From Botryllus schlosseri (lineage: Eukaryota > Chordata > Ascidiacea > Stolidobranchia > Styelidae): a stretch of 21,095 nt of DNA. A model generated the notes under the pieces. The model was not told the DNA's origin, searched no databases, and saw nothing but the letters and a program-made list of their open reading frames with translations. The stretch lies in contig ATSW01102361.1 in the NCBI GenBank assembly GCA_000444245.1, positions 1-21,095 of the forward strand, in the 5' to 3' direction. This document shows positions 1-10,500 of the stretch, in pieces. Each line of letters opens with the position of its first letter. The first letter of the stretch is position 1. The translations under genes and the position numbers were made by a program.

Positions 1-188
1 GAACGCCCCCCCCATCACGTTGTTCGCTCTGGCCACGAAATCAGCTGTACTGTTTAGCGAGCCAATGCGAAGCACGAAAATTTTGGATAATTCATGATAA
101 AATCGGTCAATCAGATCGGGAATTGCATATATTGCTATCAATTTCTTGTCCTCTCTGCTCACGTTACCAGATTTACCGGTAGAGCTGA
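1..188 (-). other. Possible partial exon of an unidentified protein
   Basis: On the minus strand a stop-free frame runs from the left edge to a plausible acceptor (cacctcag at 189-196). It reads protein-like: SREDKKLIAIYAIPDLIDRF, then FVLRIGSLNSTADFVARA. I do not recognise the family. It does not resemble the KIF3B tail, and its phase (1 or 2) does not fit exon 14, which ends in phase 0. It could belong to a downstream gene, be an exon after another unseen one, or be a chance frame of about 60 codons. Confidence 0.3.
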
Positions 189-196
189 CTGAGGTG

Positions 197-380
197 CAAT
201 GTTCCCTCTAAGCTGCGCAGTGCGCAGTGCTGACACGGTGTCTGCGCACAGAAAATCTATGTTGCGCACAACAAATCCAAAGTTGTGACCTTTTTTTAGT
301 CGTTACGCACTGTTGTCCAATGGTCTGCGCAGTGAGCTGGTGAGTCTGCTCAGACTCGTCAAAACGTAAAGGGAACATTG
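197..380. mobile_element. 184 bp MITE with TGAGGTG target duplication
   Basis: The terminal inverted repeats are CAATGTTCCCT at the left and AGGGAACATTG at the right. The element is flanked by TGAGGTG at 190-196 and 381-387, a perfect 7 bp duplication. The interior is rich in TGCGCA/CTGCGCAGTG motifs and has no coding sequence. The ends resemble hAT-type termini (C-A/G-GTGTTCCC), but hAT elements usually give 8 bp, so the superfamily is unsure. Confidence 0.85.
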
Positions 381-1406
381 TGAGGTGTCTAGGAAATGTG
401 GGGCCCGTAACTAATAATTAAAAATATTCGAGCGGGCGGACCCGTTGGTATGACTTCGTTGCGTGATGTTATTTCGTGACCTCCTGTCTGCTATATCAAA
501 AAATATAGAATCGCCCAACAGGAATATCACCCAACAGGGATATCTAGTTCTATCATGTCGCCAATCGTACTAAACTAAAAGACGCACACGATTTCAAATT
601 GGTATTTTTTCACTGGCATATAATTTTCCCAGCCAGATGGAATTCGTCTTCTGAGGTTCAGATTGCCAAGACAGGAACATTCGGTGCCAGTCATTTAGGC
701 GCCTATGGACAATTAAACCTGTATGTCTTTTGTACGCTATATATAACGAAGTTTTCGGTGTTAATTCTCTCTGAATACTGAATAAGGATATGTCCTACCA
801 CCACATCATCTACCTAAAGCGAAGCCATTTTTTTCCAGCGCCCCCCATATCGCCCCCTGAGCGTTCCCCCCCCCTTCAAAATCGCCAGCGCCCCTTGGGG
901 GGCGCTGGAGGCAAGGTTAAGAACCACTGGTCTAAACGATCAATGCCTAACAATTTTTGCTCACTTCCAACCGCTAGAAGCAAAGTTGTTGCAGTTGATA
1001 ATTTTGGCTTCGTAAAAATATCCCGGACAGTGGGTAATTCCAGAATTATGAATGAGAAACTCAAATAACTGCGCTTCTATGGGTTGGAATTGCGTCAAAT
1101 TAGTTTTGCATTGTTTTTGTAAGACAACTTAACACTTGACCTACATGGGTTTGTCAGTAAAATTTGAAGAATTTTTTTTTTTAATAAATTCAAAATCTCC
1201 AAGGACTAGTTGGAATCGGGCCAAATTGGATATGCAGTGTTTTTTAGGCCAACAGTGAATCCTAGGAATCTGAAAAAAGTCATTTTTGAACAATCATAAT
1301 GTATGGTCTGGAAAATGATATCCATGTACCACCCATCAGTCGCCTAGATTCAATAAAGGATAAAGTTTTAAAACTCAGACAGGTCATATCACACTCATCA
1401 AATCAC
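381..1406. other. Rest of KIF3B intron 14: mostly unassigned
   Basis: Apart from a hAT-type end (826-929), I see no gene. At 535-552 the sequence CAGGGATATCTAGTTCTA matches the ends of the 36 bp insert at 19311. I searched by eye for a VQAALDAAL-like final KIF3B exon on the minus strand and found none. Confidence 0.6.
826..929. mobile_element. hAT-type MITE fragment (one end)
   Basis: The right terminus GGTTAAGAACCACTG is close to the terminal repeat of the MITEs at 1995 and 16498. Inside are GCCCCC-rich stretches of the same kind. The next 8 bases, GTCTAAAC, resemble the target duplications of the two complete copies. No matching left end or duplication is visible, so this copy is truncated or rearranged. 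Confidence 0.65.
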
Positions 1407-1596
1407 CTTTGGTGCAACTAACGGCCCTTGATAGTCTCTGGTCGTTCTCGTGGGCATGTCCAGTTCCACGAGAAGAATGTTATCCGACAAATGCCGATGA
1501 TTATGGATGTCGATACGAGACGCCATTTTGGTGAACATGGACCGCGGTCGCTTGTCCCCGCCGGCTGCGCTCTTTGGTCGGGTCATGACTTTTTGT
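1407..1596 (-). CDS. KIF3B: KIF3B exon 14 (tail)
   Basis: The exon has 190 nt, with acceptor ttttttcag|ACAAAA and donor ACCAAAG|gtgatt, ending in phase 0. It encodes [20 protein letters not shown], then [20 protein letters not shown] and YQGPLVAPK. The motif ELDMP(S/T)RTTRDYxGP is diagnostic of the KIF3B tail. The next expected residues (VQAALDAALQ in vertebrates) were not found in 1-1406. Confidence 0.95.
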
Positions 1597-4500
1597 CTGA
1601 AAAAAAGACAAATTCGAGTCAATTTGTGTGTTGACTCGACTTGTACTCGAGTCATTGCACATGACTCGAAACATTCTATATCACTTATTAAAGTCTGGTA
1701 CATCAGGACAGATAATTAAATCGACTAGCAGGCCCAGAAGCTATATTGTATCTGTTTGAATAGACATGTTAAGAGTGAGAAAAATGAGCATATGATGAGT
1801 CCGAGGCCTTCGATATAACCCAAGAGTTTCACAGAATCGAGTTGAGCCTGACTTGAACTCGATGCTAATCAGTAAACAATAGGATTTGGACTCGGACTCA
1901 AGTCTCAACATTGTGACTCAGACTCGACCTCATCTCAATTTAATCTCTTCTTCTGCACTGCAAGGCATTTCCTATCACTTGGAAATATCTAGACCAGTGG
2001 TTCCCAACCTTTTTCGACCCATCGCCCCTTTTTCAAGGTCAACACCGATCATCGTCCCCAAATTTTGTGTACCGAAAATTGGGCAATTGGGCATACAAAC
2101 TGTTATCACCGGCGATTTGATTGAAAAAAAAAAAGGTCAAATTTTTGGCTCGATCTCTAATTTGACACACTTTTGTAACTAAATTTCCATGGGTTGATAA
2201 AACAAAAAAGGTCAGCCGTTTTGACGCGTCATCGCCCCCCTATCGCCCCCTTCGCAATTTTCGACCACCCTCCCACTCCTACCCCTTCGTCATTTTCGCC
2301 CCCCAGACCGCCAAATCGCCCACGTTGGGAACCACTGATCTAGACCAACATACATGCTGATTGGAAATACAAGTGCCAAAATGAGCAGAATATTGTCAAT
2401 TATCAAAACTAAGCCTCATGTAACCCCGAATTCCAATTTTCATAAAATACAAATCAATCTATGCATGTAAAAAATTCCAGGTGATTTCAATGCTGAAAAA
2501 AAACTGTTCAGTAGAAATGAAATTAGTTCTAGACATAAATAGGTTCTTGAGTGAGTAAAGCAAGAAGGCGAAACCTACTTTTGTACTCCGAAAAAGTTGT
2601 AGTATATCGTTAGTGACAACTGAGACTGTCAAAGAATAACTTTCCTTTCTAAATTACATTGGGCAGTTTTGTGAGTTTGTGAGTTTGCATAAAAAATCGC
2701 TGTCGTAAAAACTATAATTTCCAAAAATGTTTCGAATTTCAAATTGTCATAACTTTGCCTCTACTGGTTGGAATTGACAATAGCTAAATATATTCTATGA
2801 GGTACACAACTTTAATACACAATTGGATAGTATATAAATACCGAAATGAGCCCCAATATTTTCGGCTGACACTCGTCAGGGGTAATCGTCAGCAACTAGT
2901 AGAGAATTGGAAAGAACATAGTTGTTGACGGTTACCCCTGACGAGTGTCAGCTGAAAATATTCTAGTCCATTCCAATATGAATATACCATTTAATTGTAA
3001 AATAGCAAAATACCGTACTTTTCGTCATGAACAGGTCGTAGTTTATAATGTTCGTCGTCTTCATCAAAATAGATTCTTTCCTCGATCTTTTTCCGCTCGG
3101 CAGTCGGTATGAAATTCTCTATTATGAGCGTCTTCAATCTGATTTCACGAGAAAGCTGTAAAAACACCATTGCTATCATTACAACATTTACAACCTATAC
3201 CTGGTACTAGTTCGAGGATTTCTTTCCATTTAAAGATCCCGCGGAATATCCAGTACTCAACAAATCATTGTCTGTCGTAATGATGAGAAACAATTTTCAT
3301 CTTTGCACAGAAACGATAGGCCTATGCCCCTTTCCACAAAGTCATCATTATTATTATTTATAAGAATTATGGTTCCAGAGCTTTTTCCTCATCCTGGTAG
3401 CCTCGAAACCTCAATTGGTCGAATCACAGCATTCAAAGCATGTAGTACAAAGCTAGACATATTGGTGATAAATGACATATCTGTCAAGTCGTGATCAGCC
3501 CACAGCATCGCCATCGAGAGCAATGACATTGGTAGGGTCAAGAAAATACTAAATTATCTTGAAAAAGATACTGGCAAATATGGTGATTTTTATGTGTAAA
3601 AACCCAGTTCTCTCCAAAAGCTACATCAGACGCACACATTGGGTTACACGTGGCTAAAGCGGCTATCGTGGTGAGAAGCTGGTCGTATTCATCCTTGCAG
3701 TCTCATAAAAAGTAAAATTCTGAACTTTACACATCATCCGCACTGGCATGATATCATACGAGTGATAGTCACAGAAATACTCGACAAGAAGCTACTCGGT
3801 TTTGCCCGGCTCTAATGGTAACATTCAAACAAACCTCCAGCTGTGCATCCTGCAACTCGACACGTTCGCTGTCGGCAATGTTGACGAAATCTTCGAGCTC
3901 AGCTTTCGCTGTTTGCACCTTTGCATACAGCTGAAAATCACGGGATCTTCGATTAGTTCTGCTAAGGAAAACTTCAAGTGACTGTTTATGTCTCAAAGGA
4001 GCTTCTCATCTTGATATTTTTATATAATCAAAATGGTTGTAGTCTTGAAAGCAGTGGGTGTATGATTAAAACTGCCAATCGACTATTCAATAGTTGAAGA
4101 TTGTCAAGATTTGATGTTTCGGTGTGATTTGTAAGTCGAAAAAAGTTGATATCATATGCTAGATCTCAAGCCCCAATACAGTGGCAAATGCAAACTTCAA
4201 CTTCATGGCGAAATCCTAGTTCATTTCATGTACAGGTCAAATAGAAATACAAAATTATTTGAAATTTTCAGACAGAATCCAAATTTTAATCAGTTCAACA
4301 GAAATTGTACATAATTATATTCGTATTCAAACCAGCTCAATGTACTATACATCATGCACCATCTAAAACTAGTACATTGAATATAAGCAATCTTTTCACT
4401 TGACTAATAGAAATTTCATGCCAATGGCGTCACATTTGGTGATACTATTGTTGATATACAATGCTAGTTCTAATTCTCTACTAGTTGCGACGATTACCCC

Positions 4501-7500
4501 TAACAAGAGTAAGCCAAAAATATTTGGGTTTATTTCAAAATGAATATTTCAAGAGAGAGGTGCAGAACTTCAATATACAATTGGATAGTAAATTCATATT
4601 GAAATGAACCTGAATATTTTTAGCTGAGACTCATCAGGGGTAAGCGTCCGCAACTAGAAGAGAATTGGAAAGAACATTGTAGGCCTATATCAACAGACGT
4701 ATCATAAAATATGACGTCACCAGCATGAAATTTCGAATAATCGGGGCGATGAGAGACTTCAAGCTTAATGTAGTATTTTTAGATGGTAACCGAACTTCTG
4801 TAGGCATAGGACAGGGCTGGCCAACCTTTTCAGCCAAAGGGCCACATTCGATTGACGAACTATTGCAGGGCCACTATCCGCGCCAGGCGCGAAAATTTTT
4901 TGAAGTTCATAGGTCAATAATATTGTCACTTGACTATATTGCGGGCCTGCTGGGCTAAGTTTGGAAGACTGGGCTATTCGGCGCATGGACATATCGATAT
5001 CGAAAGCTGCGACCAACATGCGTCAATCATTTCGTGCCTAGGTTTCATAGTCGACGGTCTTACTGCGAGTGCAAACGCAAGGTCGCATATATTGAAGACA
5101 CTTTGTCTCATAATCGCTAATATATAGTTCGACTCAATCTGATACATTGGGTGTTCTTCAATTTTCACAAAAGGGCCACAATATTAAGAACCAGAAATCG
5201 AGTGACAACATATTGCGCTAAGCTTGTAGAAAATTTTTACCTTTGATAAATCTATCGCAAATTATTCTGCTTTATTGTAGTGTACGAAGATATACCAATA
5301 TATGAATGGTTGATGGATCTGTCAATGAGTCGAAACTGATATTTTAGTCATCACATCTCAAGTGTTGCGGCCAGACTAATCAAATTTTTGGTTGGCCTTG
5401 CAAGTTCACAATTTGTGCAATCCGTTTTTGATGATATTATAAATTTCTGAAATTACCTCGCGGGCCACTCAAAACCTTCTCGCGGGCCACATGCGGCCCG
5501 CGGGCCTCGGGCTGGCCGGCCCTGGCATAGGACATGGTTGGCGTATTTTGATAAAATATCCGATTTTCCAATTGCATATTGAAGATCTGTACCTCCAAGA
5601 GTGTCTTCAAATTGTACATACATCAACTCTAACTTGTGGTGAAATCACGGTCATGAAGTCAAAGTGAGTGAAATTGGTTTCAAAATTATTTTCTCTATCA
5701 CCACCTTTTTCAACTTCTTTGTTTTGATGGCGACCTCCTGTTGCAAGGAGGTGAAGGTTTCGTGAGCTTCCAGCGCCGAGCCTTCTCTCTCCTCCAGTTT
5801 CTGTTTCATTTCTCTCTCCTTCTTCAACTGCTCAACAATTTCTCTCCGTTTCGCTTCGAGAGCCCTTTCCTGCTCGTTAGTGTGATCGACTATGGTACGA
5901 CCGCCTTCTAGCAGTTTGCTTTCCATTGCCTGTAGAATATAGGATAGAATAATAGCACGATATCAGAATTGGATATTGTATTTGTATACCATTTGCAGAG
6001 ACATTGCAATTATTTGTAATCATTCAAAATCCCCGTTACGACCTACGGCTCAAATTACTATTTTTAAATACAGGTTTGACCAATGCGAGAGGAAAACATT
6101 CCTGCCTGTCACTGATTTTGGAGGTTGTAACAGCATTAATTAAATGCTTTGTAGAGCGGATAGAAGACGATATATATAAATGTAAGACCTTGTAAATGAC
6201 TATATAAATGAATATAAATGGACACTTTGAGAACGACATGATAATCAAACTATTGGTCGGGAACAGAAAAGACTCCTGAACAAAAATATATTGACAAATT
6301 CGATACGTTCCGACAAGGGCTTACTGTAGATAGAGGGTGCATGTCTGACTATACAATGAAATACTTGACTTCACACCTTTTGCATCTTTTTGCGTTACTT
6401 ACGCTTTAACACCTGATAAAGCAGCGGCGTTTCTTAAGCTCGTGTAAGTTATATTCATTTATAAGTGGACGTTAAATAGGGTGTTGAAGCTACCAAGGTC
6501 TATCATTAATTAAATAAGAGAGTTGAGTAGATTAAATCCACCATCCTCTCTACTATAAACTTTAGACAATGTACCAAGCTGCTAATCCTAGTGCATAGCA
6601 AGAGCAAGGAGAATTATACACCGGTACTTGGTTGGTTCTCGCAGAATCAAACTTATCTACCATTCTGGCTTTTCAGGAAATCCAGCGATTTACTAAGTAT
6701 TCTATTGTAATGCCTTATACATGTGTAATGCGGTCGATGTTTGCTATTGTGACTATAGGCGAGTATAAGGGGTTGGCAAGGTGAAAAGCTTTGGAACCAT
6801 TGACCTACGTGTAGATATAGGCAAAATTGGGGTCACCTTGATCTTTCCGGCCAGCTGTTCTTTGGCTTGCTGCTGCTTCTTTATCAGCCGTATCTTACGC
6901 TCCTTTTCCTGCAACAACTTCTTCTTCTCCTCCTGAGCCATATTTTCATCTTGTTGGATCCGCAGCTTCTCCTCCTCCAACTTGGCCTGCTTGTCGTCGG
7001 ACAGGCTACCTTTCGGTGAAACAATGGATTATATTGACCTCTTTGAATGCCTGTTACTCTTGAAGTGTTTCAGTAATGTTCTGTGTTGCTATTTTTGGTT
7101 ATTTATTACTTGGGCTAGGCACAGTGATTTGCGTACTAAAATCTGACTCGAGTCATTTCGCGAGAGCTGATTGCTTCAAGATCTCAAATTATGCGCTCCT
7201 TGCCAATAAGAGTTAATTTATCAACTAAAATTATAGTTTTGATACTATTTTCCATTGTAGACGCCTTGAAACCTGTGGCAGAAAGCTACGCATGCTGGTG
7301 AAAATGACATAACGTATCTGAGAAGTTGTCATTGACACACAGCATTGTCACAATTGCAATGAAACGGTAGGTACGGTCGAAAAAATTCCTAATTCTAGAA
7401 CTGGCATTTTCAATTTAATAATAAATGTGAACTTCTGAAACTGCAAGACGACATGGCAGCTCCATTGAGCTTTAAGAAAGATAGTATGAGCCCATTTTGA

Positions 7501-10500
7501 GATAAACTAAGCAAATCGTACCTATGAAATTTTCATGCAATTGCTGTTACCATTCCCATCAACATGTTGTTGTGAATGTAGGTTCTGAACCATTCTTCGG
7601 AAGACAAAGCAGCGCCATGTCTTATATATTCAAAATGACATACGGCCGTGTATCTCCATCACCAAACCAGCAATGAAGACATTGTCAGAGCAAAAACATG
7701 GCATCATCATCACATTAACTGAATATGTAAAAACTACTTAATATACTATCAGGCCTATGTTGTACAAAAGGTGGAATCTAATTTAGTGGGACCATGGATT
7801 GTTCAAAATTTCAAAAGGGTCACTGCGTAAAAATGTTTGGAGAGCCCCTGATTTAAATAATAGCAAGTCTCGTCTTTACCTTCGTCAGTACCTTCGCTGC
7901 CACTTTCCTCCTCGCCATTTTCATTGAAACGCCTTGTCTTCTTCCTTCTCGAACCGCCCCCTTTCGACTGCAGTTGTGATTTTAATCTGAACGAAAACCG
8001 CTGGACTGATTTGATCCGGAGGTCACAGGGTTTTTCAGACGCGGTTATGAGAGACGGTTTTTGAGGATGAAAAAAAGGTAGAATCTGCAGACTTGGTCGA
8101 TGATTTGGAGCTAAACCTATTCGAGTCACACAATTCAATTTACTATTACCAATTTATACATTTCCAAACACAAAATAGCAATACAATGAAAAGATAGGCG
8201 GGTGTCGAAACGACTTGGGGTAGTCTTTGAAGTCAGACACCCACCTGGGCCGAGGCGATGTAAAAGGGACGCATGTAGACTGAATGAAAAGTAAAAGGTA
8301 ATATAAAAGGACAGGCAACAAAATGAGGTGGCATGTGGGGGAAGGCGAGATTGACATGGGCCATGTCAGACCAAAGACCTGATTAGTAACACTGGTATCC
8401 AGACTTCCCTGCTTGGCGCTCATGCATTACTGGGCTAGCATGGAGGGGTGGTGCATGACTTAGAAAGCCGTAAAGGCTATATCTGCACTTCCTTGTCCAG
8501 CGGCATATGCCCATCATGCACTCTTTGTATGCATATGCACAGATCATGTATATGTGTATCATGAGTCGGTGTATATATGCTGCAAAAAGATACCCATCAA
8601 GGACAAAAATAAACTACGTCCTTTTGTCCTATATGTTAAGTCGTGCTCCGGTAAGCTGGAGGACTGACTGATATTGATTCGTTTGGAATTGTTTGTATTT
8701 CGACTTGAATGTGGACATGGTCGATAGCTGGCGAGATACTGTTCCACACTGCACGTCAGGCATATTTAATAGAGCAATGATCTTTCACGTCGACCATATG
8801 ATATAGTTTGGACGGCGTGGATGCCCGTGTGTCGTAAATTTTATGCACTTTGGATACCGAGGTAAAGAAGTCATTGAAATTTTCGGGGCAGTGACTGTAG
8901 TGGAACTGATAAATAAACTTGGCGATTTCTAGTTTCCGCATATCTTTTATGTTTAGCACACCGAATCTTTTGAGCATTGATTTGTTGGACGCACATCCTG
9001 GGTCCTCGCTATGATACGCAGCACCTTATGTTGTAGATTTTGCAGTAGCTTCAGCGTGCCAACCCTGGCAACCCCCCAACAAATGATGCCATATGGTAAC
9101 TTTGATTGGAATAATGATTTAAAGAGTATCAGTAGGACCCAGACTGGCACTACTTTGTAATTTCGTAAAGAGCGTTCAATATTCTCAAACCCGAATCCTG
9201 TTTCTAATTTCAGGATTCATTTCTTATCATGCCAAAATCCGGTAATGACTAATGAGTGAAATGCTGTCAGGAGTCATGTGTCAATTGAAAATTCAGCAAC
9301 AATTGCATTTCCTAGTTTCCATCTGAAGGCTAGCAAAAAAATTTCATAAATCAAATCTGATTCAAGATATAAAAATTAGAACTTAAGTTGTCATATCATA
9401 TCCTGTTTCTACTGATCATCATCCTCTAAACGAGCACAGATGACGAGAGGACTCCCAGGTCAGTCTCACCTCGCAATTTCCTCCTGGAATTCTCTGAGCA
9501 ATGCGTCCTTCGGATCTTCATTGATTCGAGGCTTGTTCTTGATGTTCTTTGCGCGGTTGGCGTACCGCAAAGTTGTCACGCTTTCGTCGAAGTTGTAACT
9601 GGCAGGTCCGATATTAGCGACCTGAGTTTGAAATTTCAATGTTCAAAACAGTGCAATCTGCGAATGTAAGTGCATGATTTGTTTGCTGTCCAAATAATTT
9701 CGAGTATTTTCATAGCATTGGCTCATGGTTTATGACTTGTCTACTAATAGTCATTTTTATGCTACATAAGGACCACAAGCTGTACAATGAATAGATGATA
9801 TATTGTCAAACTATAGATAACTAATTAACTATCCTATGGATGGATACGCAACACCCGTCATCACGCTTGCTTGCCCAGAGGAAATTACTGCTCAACAATC
9901 TGAACACAACATAATTGCTAATCCCATAGCTGACGACCAGAGCGCACAAATTAAGTAAAGTTGATCTTATTTGAAAGCTACTGTCGCGTTGTTTCTGAAA
10001 ATATACATTAATATTTCATCAAGGCAATGGAACCACGCTGAAATGGCCTTCAAAGTCTGAAAATCGGCATTGTTCTAAACAATCTCAGCGACGTAGCCCT
10101 TGCGTGCTTGCGATTGTTCAGACCAATGCCGATTTTCAGACTTTGAGGTGTATTTCGAGGGGGTTCCGTTGCCCTGATCAGATTCTAATGTATATTTTTG
10201 AAATCAGTGCGACAGTAGCTTCCAACTAAGATCAACTTTACTTAATTTGAGCGCTCGGGTCGTCAGCTATGGGATTAGCAATTATGTTGAGTTCAAATTG
10301 CTGAGCAGTAATTTCCTCTGGGCAAGCAAGCGTGATAACCAGTGTTGCGAATCTATCCCTAGGTTACTTATTTATAGTTAAACGCCTGGAATTACTATAA
10401 GGCAAAGGACGGGGATATGGAGCGTAAGAGAAAATACCATTTGAATAAAAATTAAATTACATACAGGTAATAGGAATGTCAGATTATTATCGTAAGGGTC

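Noticed and set aside
599-1068. Plus-strand open frames of 60-92 codons
   Set aside because: No protein-like pattern. The second overlaps a GCCCCC-rich MITE fragment, and no splice or promoter context supports it.
1428-1719. Plus-strand frames opposite KIF3B exon 14
   Set aside because: They are antisense shadows of a conserved exon.
4725-5168. Open frames overlapping the hAT-type element
   Set aside because: They run through the transposon end (GGGCTGGCCAACC) and carry no transposase motifs.
9833-10363. Foldback as a possible microRNA precursor
   Set aside because: The arms are far longer than a microRNA hairpin and look like a transposon; small RNA from it is possible but no precursor can be claimed.
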